The position numbers and the translations under genes were made by a program. Shown here piece by piece: positions 24,978 to 36,123 of a stretch of DNA of 64,000 nt. The notes beneath the pieces were generated by a model. It was not told the origin of the DNA. It made no database searches and saw nothing but the letters and a program-made list of their open reading frames with translations. Numbering within the stretch: the stretch's first letter is position 1; every line of letters begins with the position of its first letter. The DNA is from Rhodococcus globerulus NBRC 14531. GTDB lineage: Bacteria > Actinomycetota > Actinomycetes > Mycobacteriales > Mycobacteriaceae. The DNA is taken from positions 87,721 to 151,720 of the forward strand of contig NZ_BCWX01000007.1 in the NCBI RefSeq assembly GCF_001894805.1. The letters run 5' to 3'.

Positions 24978-26537
24978 GTGACCAGTAAGACGGAGATCGA
25001 ACAGAGCACCTGGACGCCGCGGCAGATCTGGATGCTGACCGTCTCGTGCTGCGCGGTGGCATTGGTGGTCGCAGCCATGGCTGCACTCAACACCGCACTC
25101 CCCGACATAGCCCGCGACACCGGCGCCACCCAAACTCAGCTCACCTGGATCGTCGACGGCTACACACTCGTGCTCGCCTGCCTGCTGCTGGCCGCCGGAG
25201 CACTCGGTGACCGCTACGGCCGACGCGAACTGCTGATGTTCGGGTTGGTCGTCTTTGCAGCAGGCAGCGCGATCCCCGTCTTCATCGACGAACCGTCGTG
25301 GATCATCGCCTCCCGCGTCGTCTCGGGAGTGGGTGCCGCATTTGTCATGCCTGCGACACTCTCACTGCTCACGGCCGGTTTTCCGGCTACCCAACGCAGT
25401 CGAGCCGTCGGCGTGTGGTCCGGCGTGGCCGGCTCGGGCGCCATCGCCGGACTTGTGATATCCGGTTTCCTGATCGAAAAGTGGTCGTGGCATTCGATAT
25501 TCATCAGCCTCGCCGTCGTCTCGGGACTAATCCTGGTGGCCTCGTTCACCATCGCGTCTTCGAAGGACGAGGAGACAACTCCACTCGATTTTCTGGGCAC
25601 TGCACTGATTGCCACGGCGATCGGCCTTTTTGTCCTCGGCATGATCGAAGCACCCGTCCGCGGGTGGCTGAACCCTGTGGTTCTTGCGCTTCTGATCGGC
25701 GGAATCGCCACGGGTGTTGTATTCAGCTTCGTGGAATTGCGTTCGGCCCATCCACTTCTCGATGTCGGACTGTTTGCGAACCGTGCATTCGGTAGTAGCG
25801 CAACATCACTCGTACTTCAGTTCCTCGCCACATTCGGAATGTTCTTCATGCTTGTGCAGTACCTGCAACTCGTGCTCGATTACTCGCCACTTCAATCAGC
25901 ACTCGCACTTCTTCCGATGGCCGTCCCCGTCATGGCTCTGTCCGTCGTGTCGCCGCTGCTGATCCCGCTCGTCGGACTCCGAATTCTCACCTCGGTGGGA
26001 ATTGCGCTTCTCGGCACAGGAATCGCACTCGTGACCCGGTTGGAGTTGGGATCGAGCTACGTCGACGTGTGCATTCCCCTGATCGTCGCGGCCATCGGGT
26101 TGGGACTGTGCACCACACCCGCTACCGCTGCAATCGTGTCCAATACACCGGATGCCAAACAGGGCGTCGCGTCGGCGATCAATGACGTCACCCGTGAAAT
26201 CGGTTCTGCGATAGGCGTTGCGCTTGCGGGCAGCATCCTGGCCACGACGTACGCTCGGCATGTTCAACCTGCTGTGGATATGCTGCCCGAGCCGGCCAAG
26301 GAACCGGTCTCGGGTTCCTTGGCCGCGGCCCTGCACATCGCGGAAAGCGCGGGCTCACAAGGCGATCAACTGGCGGACTTCGCCCGTGAAGCCTTCATCG
26401 AAGGCATGAACCAAGCTGCACTGACCTTGGCCGTGATCATCTGGGTCTCTGCGGTCATCCTCGGATTCTGGGCACCCGGACGGCAGAAAACCGCAAAGGC
26501 GCTGCCGTCGGAATCGACAGCAGCGCCTTTGGCTTGA
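24978..26537 (+). CDS. MFS drug exporter, DHA2 (14-TM) family
   Basis: About 519 residues with 14 predicted membrane segments. Motif A variant GDRYGRRELLMFG follows TM2, WIVDGYTLVLACLLLAAGALG is the TM1-2 signature, and motif C-like SGVGAAFVMPATLSLL lies in the fifth region. The last loop ends PGRQKTAKALPSES. I choose GTG at 24978 because GGAGG lies 4 bases before it; the ATG at 24966 has no ribosome site. Likely proton-driven efflux of a toxic compound, induced through the divergent TetR. Substrate unknown. Confidence 0.9.
   Translation: MTSKTEIEQSTWTPRQIWMLTVSCCAVALVVAAMAALNTALPDIARDTGATQTQLTWIVDGYTLVLACLLLAAGALGDRYGRRELLMFGLVVFAAGSAIPVFIDEPSWIIASRVVSGVGAAFVMPATLSLLTAGFPATQRSRAVGVWSGVAGSGAIAGLVISGFLIEKWSWHSIFISLAVVSGLILVASFTIASSKDEETTPLDFLGTALIATAIGLFVLGMIEAPVRGWLNPVVLALLIGGIATGVVFSFVELRSAHPLLDVGLFANRAFGSSATSLVLQFLATFGMFFMLVQYLQLVLDYSPLQSALALLPMAVPVMALSVVSPLLIPLVGLRILTSVGIALLGTGIALVTRLELGSSYVDVCIPLIVAAIGLGLCTTPATAAIVSNTPDAKQGVASAINDVTREIGSAIGVALAGSILATTYARHVQPAVDMLPEPAKEPVSGSLAAALHIAESAGSQGDQLADFAREAFIEGMNQAALTLAVIIWVSAVILGFWAPGRQKTAKALPSESTAAPLA
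26495..26530. terminator. Bidirectional hairpin terminator
   Basis: An 11-bp stem AAAGGCGCTGC / GCAGCGCCTTT with an internal TCG-GAA-TCGA element, spanning the last codons of the MFS gene. It ends in TTT in the rightward direction and stands between the convergent MFS and hsaF genes. Confidence 0.7.
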
Positions 26538-26550
26538 CAGCTAGTGAGTG

Positions 26551-27579
26551 TCAGGCGGATGCGCGGTCACGTTCTGCAGCGAGGGTGAGCGCGATGTCGA
26601 CGATCATGTCTTCCTGACCGCCCACCAGACGACGCTGGCCGGCTTCGAGCAGCAACGTGCGGACATCGATGCCGTAGCGCTCCGACGCGGTCTCCGCGTG
26701 GCGCAGGAAGCTCGAGTAGACACCTGCGTAGCCGAGCGTGAGGGTTTCACGGTCGACACGAACGGGCCGGTCCTGCAGCGGACGGACGATGTCGTCGGCA
26801 GCATCCTGCAATGCGAACAGGTCGCAGCCGTGCTCCCACTCCTCGATGTTGGCGACGGCGATGAATGCCTCGAGGGGGCAGTTACCGGCACCGGCACCGT
26901 GACCGGCGAGCGATGCATCGACGCGGGTGACGCCGTTCTGAACTGCCACAACGGAATTGGCAACCGAGAGCGACAGGTTCTCATGCGCGTGGATACCGAT
27001 TTCGGTGCCCTCGTCGAGGATGTCGCGGTACGCGCGAACACGGTCGGCGACGTCGTTCATCACCAGACGTCCACCCGAGTCGGTGACGTAGACGCAGTGC
27101 GCGCCGTACGACTCCATCAACTTGGCCTGCTTCGCCAGTTCTTCGGCAGGCGCCATGTGGCTCATCATCAGGAAGCCGGAGACGTCCATGCCGATCTCGC
27201 GGGCGGTCTCGATGTGCTGCGCGGAGACGTCGGCCTCGGTGCAGTGTGTGGCAACGCGAACCGAGCGAACGCCCAGGTCGTAGGCATGCTTGAGTTCACT
27301 GATCGTGCCGACACCCGGAAGCAGCAGCGTGGTGAGGCGAGCGTGCTCGAGCACCTCGGCCGCTGCTTCGATCCATTCCCAGTCGGTGTTCGAGCCGGGA
27401 CCGTAGTTGAGCGAGCCGCCGGCGAGACCGTCGCCGTGTGCAACTTCGATCGCGTCGACGCCGGCAGCGTCGAGAGCGGTGACGATCCGCTTGACGTCGG
27501 TGGGCGAAATGCGGTGGCGGACAGCGTGCATGCCGTCACGAAGGGTGACGTCCTGGACGAAGATCTTGCGGTTGCTCAC
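26551..27579 (-). CDS. hsaF: 4-hydroxy-2-oxovalerate (2-oxo acid) aldolase
   Basis: A 342-residue class II pyruvate aldolase of the DmpG/BphI/HsaF family. The HMGL-like barrel motif [16 protein letters not shown] provides the catalytic Arg, metal Asp and His; YVTDSGGRL and [15 protein letters not shown] (metal His-x-His) follow. It cleaves a 4-hydroxy-2-oxo acid to pyruvate and an aldehyde that is channelled to the partner dehydrogenase. GTG start overlaps the hsaG stop as GTGA. The Hsa naming (steroid rather than other aromatic pathway) is inferred from the steroid genes in the window. Confidence 0.9.
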   Translation of the reverse strand: MSNRKIFVQDVTLRDGMHAVRHRISPTDVKRIVTALDAAGVDAIEVAHGDGLAGGSLNYGPGSNTDWEWIEAAAEVLEHARLTTLLLPGVGTISELKHAYDLGVRSVRVATHCTEADVSAQHIETAREIGMDVSGFLMMSHMAPAEELAKQAKLMESYGAHCVYVTDSGGRLVMNDVADRVRAYRDILDEGTEIGIHAHENLSLSVANSVVAVQNGVTRVDASLAGHGAGAGNCPLEAFIAVANIEEWEHGCDLFALQDAADDIVRPLQDRPVRVDRETLTLGYAGVYSSFLRHAETASERYGIDVRTLLLEAGQRRLVGGQEDMIVDIALTLAAERDRASA

Positions 27580-28520
27580 TTGGTTGCTTCCTTCTGCTGG
27601 GCGATGCGCTCCGCGATCTGCATTCCGGCGGACGTCATGATGTCGAGGTTGCCGGCGTACGCGGGCAGGTAGTGTGCAGCACCCTCGACCTCGAGGAATA
27701 CCGACACCTGGTGGGTGGGGCGATTGCCGTCGACGAGCAACGTCTCGACCGGCTGGTCGGCCGGGATCTCGGTGATCTGGACTTCCTGCTTGAGGCGGTA
27801 GCCCGGGACGTAGGCGGAGACGTCGCCGACCATCTTCTCGATCGACGCACGGATCTCCTCGTGAACAGCCGGGTCCGGGGCGTCGACGAGGCAGAAGACG
27901 GTGTCGCGCATGATCAGCGGCGGCTCAGCCGGATTGAGGATGATGATGGCCTTGCCGCGGCGAGCGCCGCCGACTGCCACGATCGCCTCGGATGTGGTCT
28001 CGGTGAACTCGTCGATGTTGGCGCGCGTTCCGGGACCGGCCGACTTGGAGGCAATGGACGCGACGATCTCCGCGTACGCCACCGGGACGACCCGAGAAAC
28101 AGCGGCAACCATCGGGATCGTGGCCTGGCCACCACACGTCACCATGTTGACGTTAGGTGCGTCCAGGTGCTCGTCCGCGTTGACGGCCGGCACGACGTAC
28201 GGGCCGATCGCGGCAGGTGTCAGGTCGATCATGCGCTTGCCGAGCGGTGCCAGGCGTGCGTTGTTGGCGACGTGCGCCTTTGCCGACGTTGCGTCGAAGA
28301 CGATCTCGATCTCGTCGAAGTTCGGCAGACCGACGAGGCCCTCGACGCCTTCGGCGGTGATCGGCACGTTCAGGCGCGCCGCGCGAGCCAAACCGTCCGA
28401 CGCGGGATCGATGCCGACCATGGCACCCATCTCCAGGTAGTCGGAATTACGCAGCACCTTGATCATCAGATCGGTGCCGATGTTGCCCGATCCGATGATC
28501 GCGACCTTGACCTTGCTCAT
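27576..28520 (-). CDS. hsaG: Acylating acetaldehyde/propionaldehyde dehydrogenase
   Basis: A 314-residue NAD-dependent, CoA-acylating aldehyde dehydrogenase (DmpF/BphJ/HsaG type). Rossmann loop [18 protein letters not shown]; catalytic Cys in [29 protein letters not shown] typical of the family. It forms a channelling complex with the aldolase and turns propionaldehyde or acetaldehyde into the CoA thioester. Overlaps hsaE by ATGA and hsaF by GTGA. Confidence 0.92.
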   Translation of the reverse strand: MSKVKVAIIGSGNIGTDLMIKVLRNSDYLEMGAMVGIDPASDGLARAARLNVPITAEGVEGLVGLPNFDEIEIVFDATSAKAHVANNARLAPLGKRMIDLTPAAIGPYVVPAVNADEHLDAPNVNMVTCGGQATIPMVAAVSRVVPVAYAEIVASIASKSAGPGTRANIDEFTETTSEAIVAVGGARRGKAIIILNPAEPPLIMRDTVFCLVDAPDPAVHEEIRASIEKMVGDVSAYVPGYRLKQEVQITEIPADQPVETLLVDGNRPTHQVSVFLEVEGAAHYLPAYAGNLDIMTSAGMQIAERIAQQKEATK

Positions 28521-29344
28521 GCGATGTCCCCTTTAGTGGAAAAACTTGTGGTGACCGAACCGAGTCCGGATACGTTCACGGTGACGACATTTCCCGCTAC
28601 AACCGGCGCCATGGGGCCGAGAGCGCCGGAGAGAATGACCTGACCTGCAGTCAACGGCTGACCGAGTTCGCGGGCCGTGCGGGCGAGCCAGACAACTGCC
28701 TCGATGGGATCGCCCAAGCAGGCGGTTCCGACGCCGGTGGACACCTCGGTGCCGTCGACGCTCATCGACATGACAACGTCAGCAGGTTCAACCTCGGCGA
28801 GGGTGTGACGCTCGGTGCCGAGGACGTACACGCCGGACGACGCGTTATCGGCCACGGTGTCACCGAACTTGATGTCCCAGGACTCGATGCGACTGTCGCA
28901 GATCTCGATCGCCGCGACGGAGTATTCGATCGCGTCGCGGACCTGGGCGTTGTCCAGCGGGCCGTCGACGAGGTCGGCGCCAAGTACGAAGGCAACCTCG
29001 GCCTCGACCTTGGGCTGGATCAGGCGGTCCATCGGGATCGACTCGCTGCCGGTGAAGTCCATATCGGCGTACAGAACACCGAGGTCGGGCTGATCGACGC
29101 CGAGTTGCTGCTGGACTGCCACCGAGGTCAGGCCGATCTTGCGGCCCACAACGACGGCACCGGCATTGCGACGGATTTCGTCGACGCGGCGCTGCACGGC
29201 GTATGCGGCAACGAGGTCTTCACTTCCGATCAGATCCCGCACGGGTGCGCAGGGCACGCCGGTTGCGGCGGCGGTCGCGAGGCGATCCGCGGCAGCGGCG
29301 ATGTCGGTCTCGCTCGCTGTACTGGAATTCGAGGGCTGGCTCAT
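28517..29344 (-). CDS. hsaE: 2-hydroxypenta/hexa-2,4-dienoate hydratase
   Basis: A 275-residue hydratase of the MhpD/BphH/HsaE family: [44 protein letters not shown] (metal-binding Glu set) and [15 protein letters not shown]. It hydrates the dienoate product of meta-cleavage. Start MSQPSNSS at 29344 has a GGGG-rich ribosome site; the longer open frame to 29548 would run into the divergent IclR gene. First gene of hsaE-hsaG-hsaF. Confidence 0.92.
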   Translation of the reverse strand: MSQPSNSSTASETDIAAAADRLATAAATGVPCAPVRDLIGSEDLVAAYAVQRRVDEIRRNAGAVVVGRKIGLTSVAVQQQLGVDQPDLGVLYADMDFTGSESIPMDRLIQPKVEAEVAFVLGADLVDGPLDNAQVRDAIEYSVAAIEICDSRIESWDIKFGDTVADNASSGVYVLGTERHTLAEVEPADVVMSMSVDGTEVSTGVGTACLGDPIEAVVWLARTARELGQPLTAGQVILSGALGPMAPVVAGNVVTVNVSGLGSVTTSFSTKGDIA

Positions 29345-29413
29345 GACCCCTACTTTCCAGGCTTGTACCCCACTACGCCAGGCTGATGTCTCACTCACCG
29401 ATACGATTGACGA

Positions 29414-30175
29414 ATGACTGGTGCCGCAAACCTCGACACCGTGCTCGGTAAAGCCGTGACGATCTTGCGCGCCTTCCGCCCCGACGACCACGCCGTGCCC
29501 CTCGCGACGCTTGTCGCGCGGACCGGATTGCACAAGGCGACAGTGCACCGCCTCGCCGGTGAACTGGTCGCGAACCGGCTACTCGACCGCGTCGAGGGTG
29601 GCTACCGCCTGAGCGGCGGCCTGTTCGAACTCGGCATGCTCGCCTCGCTCGAGCGCAGCCTCCTGGAAATGGCGATGCCGTTCCTGCAAGACCTGTACGA
29701 GCGAACCCATGAAACTGTGCATCTCGGTGTGCGCGACGGTCATGACGTCGTGTACATCGCCAAGATCGGTGGGCATCGCCAAGCCAACTCCCCCTCGCGC
29801 ACCGGTGGACGAATTCCGCTGTACTGCACGGCAATCGGCAAGGCTTTGCTGGCGTACTCGGATCCGGAGTTTCGCCGCGAAGTGCTCGCGGCACCGATGA
29901 CCCGACGCACCCCGCACACGATCGTCGCGCCAGGCATCCTGAGCAATCAGCTGGATCGGGTCTTCGAAACCGGTGTCGCCTTCGAACGCGAAGAATCAGC
30001 GCCGGGCCTCACGTGTGTGGCCGCGCCGGTATTCGGAAGCAACGACAAACTGGTGGCAGCCATCAGCGTCACCGGCCCCACCACTCGGTTCAAGCCCGAA
30101 AGCCAGGTAACCGTCCTGCGTGCAGCCGCCGAAGGGTTGCGCAGCACGATGGCCCGCCGCGAGCACCTGCGCTGA
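29414..30175 (+). CDS. IclR-family transcriptional regulator
   Basis: A 253-residue IclR regulator. Winged HTH: LGKAVTILRAF then LATLVARTGLHKATVHRLAGELV; effector domain with RIPLYCTAIGKALLAY and ISVTGPTTRF. It is divergent from hsaE with 69 bases between the starts, so it most likely controls hsaEGF in response to a pathway intermediate. In mycobacteria the equivalent genes are under KstR, and I found no clear KstR site here. Confidence 0.88.
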   Translation: MTGAANLDTVLGKAVTILRAFRPDDHAVPLATLVARTGLHKATVHRLAGELVANRLLDRVEGGYRLSGGLFELGMLASLERSLLEMAMPFLQDLYERTHETVHLGVRDGHDVVYIAKIGGHRQANSPSRTGGRIPLYCTAIGKALLAYSDPEFRREVLAAPMTRRTPHTIVAPGILSNQLDRVFETGVAFEREESAPGLTCVAAPVFGSNDKLVAAISVTGPTTRFKPESQVTVLRAAAEGLRSTMARREHLR

Positions 30176-30187
30176 CCAGGGAAATAG

Positions 30188-30709
30188 TCACGCCCGATAC
30201 GCGGGCGCCTTGGCAGAGCTGCGAGTCTCCAGGGTCTCGAGCAACGGCAACGCCCGGAACGGCACAACCACCGACAGAACCATCACGCTGGTGGAGCGCG
30301 TGGCCACTCCCGAACGATTGAGGTCGAGCAGGGTCTGCTGCAAACCTTGATGCGACGCTGCGGCGACTCGACACAGAACGTCACCGGCTCCCGTGGTCGC
30401 AAACGCTTCGATCACACCGGGTATGGCTTCGAGTTTGACCGTGACGGTGTCGAGCGCACCTTGGGCAATCTCCAGGGTCACAAATGCCTGCACGCCGAAA
30501 CCTGCTGCAGCCAGGTCGATATGGGGCTCGTAGCCGGCGATGATTCCGCCGTCCTCGAGCCGGCGCAGTCTGGCCTGCACAGTGGCCCGAGCTACCCTGG
30601 TCACCCTCGACAGTTCGAGTGCCCCCGCCCGCGGATGCGTGTGCATCGCTTCGAGCAGCGCCAGGTCCAGACCGTCGATCGACACTGCACTGCGTACCGA
30701 TTCCACCAT
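30188..30709 (-). CDS. Lrp/AsnC-family transcriptional regulator
   Basis: A 173-residue Lrp/AsnC protein: HTH in LDLALLEAMHTHPRAGALELSRVTRVARATVQARLRRLEDGGII, then the RAM ligand domain (FVTLEIAQGALDTV, ATTGAGDVLCRV). Start at 30709 (MVESVRS) has GGAAG upstream. Divergent from hpd and probably its regulator, sensing an aromatic amino acid or derived oxoacid. The downstream side is convergent with the IclR gene (12 bases apart). Confidence 0.85.
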   Translation of the reverse strand: MVESVRSAVSIDGLDLALLEAMHTHPRAGALELSRVTRVARATVQARLRRLEDGGIIAGYEPHIDLAAAGFGVQAFVTLEIAQGALDTVTVKLEAIPGVIEAFATTGAGDVLCRVAAASHQGLQQTLLDLNRSGVATRSTSVMVLSVVVPFRALPLLETLETRSSAKAPAYRA

Positions 30710-30820
30710 GGCTTCCAACCTATACACAGCGACTGGAAAACCACACCCATCTAGCGGTATTCCGTCGAAACGGCTAGCAGGAAGCACGCCCGTTGACTAG
30801 CTGCATCGCGCCGGACTTAG

Positions 30821-32711
<1,891 letters not shown>

Positions 32712-32715
<4 letters not shown>

Positions 32716-34007
32716 GCAGGCACGCCGGCGCGAAGCCGACGGTCGGCCCGGTCCGGTCCGTCCGAAGTAAGCACTACCGGAACGCCGGCCTCGCTACCCA
32801 GGTAATCGATAAACGGCTCGGCTTCTGCCGGAACGTCCCGTCTCACAGCCGACATGGCCCGCAGCGCTTCCGTCAACGCTGCCTGGTGTTCGAGATCCTT
32901 CCACTCTCCGACAGGGATCTTTCCGACGGGTATACCCGCGCACCCGTCATACCTGTCCACACCCTGGATCGGGGTTCCCGCCGTTGTCGCACGCTCCAGC
33001 GCGTCGAGGTGCGTGAGGGCCAACCCGTCGACGCCGCCGCAGACCTCGATCGCGTACCGCAGCAGCAGTGTGTCGAGGTGCCCTACCCGAAATGACCCCT
33101 GGTACTCGCCGACGCCGTTGTGCGGTTCCGGCAGGACCGCCCCGAGCGCGCTGTCCTCCGTCGGAAGGGGCCCGGCACCGTGACGCGTGGTGTACGTGCG
33201 GGTCACGCCGAGCACATAACTCTCCCTGCCTATTTCGGAGACCATCGTGCGGGCATTGGACGGTTCCACCGTCGACCACGTGGTGTGCGGGTGAAATCCA
33301 CGCCACTCGTCCAGGAGGACACCCTGTGCGCCTTCGAAGACCAATCGGCCACGTGCACCGATGGACTCCAGCGCCCCAGGGCCGACAATATCCACTACTG
33401 CAGCACATTCCGCGTACATGTCGACCATGTCCACTATCTCTGGAAACCCATGACGACTGTCGGTGATCAACGGTCCGTAGTACGCCGCCATGTTCTCGAG
33501 CTTGCGAGCAAGCACATCCGGCCGTCGGCAGTCCCCGACAGTCGGCGCATCAGGGCGCTCGAGCGCGTACGCCGCCGTCTCACCGATTCCCTTGCCACAC
33601 GAGCCATGTCGATTGCCACCTCGCGCATCCTCACGAGCCCGATTGGCCGCAACGTGAATCGGCGTGGTCAACAGTGCCCGCCCGTCGATGGTCAACAGGT
33701 CGAATGGATCTTGCACGCCAACAGCTTCCAACGCTCGCGCTTCCCTCGCCAAAGAGATCGGCTCGACCAGCATGAATTGGGAGAGAAACGTGGGGACACC
33801 GTTGAGCGTCCCCGATCCGAATTGCGAGAAGGTGTGGTGGCGTTCTCCGTTCACGACATTGTGAGCGGCCTGCGCACCTCCGTTGAATCGAACCACTGCC
33901 GCAACATCGAGATCCGCCTGCGGTGAGCAGAGCCAGTCGACCGTGGCACCCTTTCCGGCGTCGCCGAAGCCGAGGTCGACGACAATAATGTCACTCCGAG
34001 CGTCCAT
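32712..34007 (-). CDS. Adenylosuccinate synthetase-like protein (divergent PurA paralogue)
   Basis: 431 residues, the length of PurA. Conserved: P-loop-like GDAGKGAT (15-22, PurA GDEGKGK) with the catalytic Asp16; GGAQAAH (43-49) with the catalytic His49; GSCGKGIG (135-142); FEGAQG (224-229); PLPTE (280-284); THLDAL (332-337, guanine-recognition KLDxL position); GPDR (417-420). Changed: the aspartate-binding loop TTGRxRRxGW is replaced by EYQGSFRVGH (301-310). The GTP and IMP/nucleotide sites may work while the amine substrate differs. Start at 34007 has GGGAGG. The vWA and J-kinase neighbours make a housekeeping purA role unlikely. Confidence 0.78.
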
Positions 34008-34035
34008 TGTGTCCTCCCTCAGTCTGTGTCCTAAC

Positions 34036-35022
34036 TCAGTCGAAATCGACGTCATCCGAGCCTGTTCCGAGATCCTTCGGCAATGCAGCCGCCCGTGCGG
34101 GCGTCCTTCTCGTGATTCTCGCCAGTGCCTTGTGCACCGTCTTGGCCTCGGCTGCCGATCCCACATCGCGAAGGTCGGCCAATCCGTCACTCAAGTCGAT
34201 GCGGTCTTCACCGATCCCCACGGTCAGGGCGATGAGTTCGCACACGGCGGCAGGATCGTCGAGCTTGAGGAAGCGTTCACCCAGGAGATCCGTCCAGTGG
34301 TCCGCGATCTCCGGATCGTTGTAGTACGACGACTGATTGGGCAACACGAAGTAGACGTTCCACTTTTGCTCCAGTTCCCGATACACCGAGGGAACGGAAA
34401 TATCGCGTCGAACCTTGTCGCCGATCACGTCGCGAATGTGACGACCCGACAGTCGCGGCTTGTTCAATTCGTCGCCGATGATGAACAGGTAACCTTTGCG
34501 GCCCCTCTTCTCCCAAGCGTCGGTGCTCGTGTGACGAGCCATGAAATATGCTGCCAGTTCGTAGCTTTCCGATTTCTGGCCACCACCGTTCCCTTCGAGG
34601 AAGATGGTGCGCAACTGCTCGTCCATCGCGTTACCCGATTCGAATTGCCCTACCTGCAGGGGAACCCGATCGGAATCCGCGTCTCCGATTCCACCGAACA
34701 GAATCTGCGGGTCGTCTGCATATCCTTTGCGTTGCAGCAATCCGTGCAGCTTCCCGAGCTTGTCCTGCATGATGCGCGGAACGGCACCCATCGAACCGGT
34801 GACGTCGAAAAGTACTGCAATAGGCAAAGAATCAGGGTGTCCATCCGAATCCCGGCATTCTCGTTTGTCTACACCGAACGGATCGAGAGTGGGATCTGCT
34901 TTCCAACTGTTTCGCGGACGCGACCGTAGCGTGTCGGTGTACCCGAAATCGTCGACACCGCGTGCGGCACGGAATGTCTTGCCCGCCAGGTATGTGTTGT
35001 CGTCCCAATATCCGTATCCCAT
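34036..35022 (-). CDS. vWA-domain protein
   Basis: 328 residues. The N-terminal ~65 residues are Tyr/Asp/Arg-rich with no signal peptide. The von Willebrand A domain starts at PIAVLFDVTGSMG: MIDAS Asp73, Thr75 and Ser77. GNGGGQKSESYELAAYFMARHT and GYLFIIGDELNK supply the later MIDAS/metal residues. The C-terminus is Lys/Arg-rich then Asp-rich. Cytosolic vWA proteins commonly act as metal-dependent scaffolds with AAA or kinase partners. Second gene of the operon, 16 bases after the J-kinase and 28 bases before the PurA-like gene. Confidence 0.82.
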   Translation of the reverse strand: MGYGYWDDNTYLAGKTFRAARGVDDFGYTDTLRSRPRNSWKADPTLDPFGVDKRECRDSDGHPDSLPIAVLFDVTGSMGAVPRIMQDKLGKLHGLLQRKGYADDPQILFGGIGDADSDRVPLQVGQFESGNAMDEQLRTIFLEGNGGGQKSESYELAAYFMARHTSTDAWEKRGRKGYLFIIGDELNKPRLSGRHIRDVIGDKVRRDISVPSVYRELEQKWNVYFVLPNQSSYYNDPEIADHWTDLLGERFLKLDDPAAVCELIALTVGIGEDRIDLSDGLADLRDVGSAAEAKTVHKALARITRRTPARAAALPKDLGTGSDDVDFD

Positions 35023-35038
35023 GATGAATCACTGCCTT

Positions 35039-36058
35039 TCAGATTGGGCGGACGGTAAACGCCCGAAAGGTGCGTTCGCCGTATAGAAGGTCGAGGAGTT
35101 CGTCGAACTCGCCGAGGAGATCAGTGGCGTCGGGTCGTAGTCGTGGATTGTCTTGCATACACCCCAGTGCAAAAGTCTTCATACGACTGGGGATTCGGTC
35201 GCCGAGCATAGTCGTCATCAACTGATGCGCCATGTAGACGTCCCACCCCGGGGAAGCTGCTTCGCCAAGTTCCGGCGGATAGGCACTTCGGCAGGAACTG
35301 ATCTTTGCTGCCGGCCGCATTCCTGAACGAGTCGCAAACGACCAGCCCACCAGCACCACGCCATGTAATTCGGGCTGTATCAGCACATTTTCCTCGACGA
35401 TCGCTGTATGGACCCAATCCGCCTGGTGTGCTGCCGCAAGTGCGCGCAACAGGCGTCGGTGCATCCAGGCCCAGTCTCGTGGATCGAGGCCGTTCGGGTA
35501 AGCGCGGCGAACATCGGCGAGGGTGACAAAGCCGGTGGACAGATCATCGAGCACATTGATCCGGCGAACTTCCCCCGAAGCTGGGTCGGCCGCCGAAATG
35601 CGGTCGACCAGCGTCGGGAGGTACGGCGCGCCGCGGATGTCGGTGAGCGCCGACCTCTCAGTCTCCATCAGCGGGTTCGCTCGCCGACTCCGAGGGATCT
35701 TCACCACAACAGATGCCCCGGATCGGTCCTGCGCACGGTAGAGAGTTGCCACCGAACCTCGGGCGAGGACATCACCCAACACGTACTCGTTGTTGTCCCC
35801 GACATATGTCGCGGATGACTGCACTGCTTCGGCTTCCGCCACCCAACTGCGGTACAGCTCATTCAACCGAGTTGTTGCGGCAGCGTATCGCGCAACATCA
35901 CTCGCCTGCGCCCGATCCGGATGGATCGCAGCAACCAAGCAATGGAATTGACGCTTCGCCTGCCGGCGCGATTCCGAATAAGTGGTGGCACTTCCGAACA
36001 GCTCGGTCGAGGTTGTTGCCGCCTCGACAGTTTCGAGATCGTTCTTCACCGTGTTCAT
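35039..36058 (-). CDS. J-domain / Ser-Thr pseudokinase fusion
   Basis: 339 residues. Residues 1-80 look like a truncated J domain with the HPD tripeptide at 46-48 (AAIHPDRAQ). Residues 90-335 have a protein-kinase fold: GDVLARGSVATLY (Gly loop), VVVKI with Lys120, an APE-like AYPPE (259-263) and DVYM (273-276). The catalytic loop reads HTAIVEEN (217-224) instead of HRDxKxxN and the DFG site reads VGWS (237-240), so the catalytic Asp and metal Asp are both missing. This predicts a pseudokinase acting as an adaptor, possibly recruiting DnaK. First gene of the operon; the ATG lies one base after the operator, suggesting leaderless translation. Confidence 0.78.
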   Translation of the reverse strand: MNTVKNDLETVEAATTSTELFGSATTYSESRRQAKRQFHCLVAAIHPDRAQASDVARYAAATTRLNELYRSWVAEAEAVQSSATYVGDNNEYVLGDVLARGSVATLYRAQDRSGASVVVKIPRSRRANPLMETERSALTDIRGAPYLPTLVDRISAADPASGEVRRINVLDDLSTGFVTLADVRRAYPNGLDPRDWAWMHRRLLRALAAAHQADWVHTAIVEENVLIQPELHGVVLVGWSFATRSGMRPAAKISSCRSAYPPELGEAASPGWDVYMAHQLMTTMLGDRIPSRMKTFALGCMQDNPRLRPDATDLLGEFDELLDLLYGERTFRAFTVRPI

Positions 36059-36059
36059 G

Positions 36060-36084
36060 AGTTTTAGTCTAAGTGACTAAAACT
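36060..36084 (-). promoter_or_regulatory. Operator-promoter of the J-kinase/vWA/PurA-like/NrtR-like operon
   Basis: AGTTTTAGTC and GACTAAAACT form a perfect 10+10 inverted repeat with a 5-base centre, one base upstream of the ATG. On the leftward strand TAGACT lies 7 bases before the ATG, and TTGCGC lies 17 bases further upstream, an arrangement expected for a leaderless -10/-35 promoter. The palindrome covers the -10, so a bound protein would block transcription. The NrtR-like protein encoded at the end of the operon is the natural candidate. Confidence 0.65.
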
Positions 36085-36123
36085 GATCGCGCAAGGCGGC
36101 TCCTTCCGAGCATCACAGTCTTG

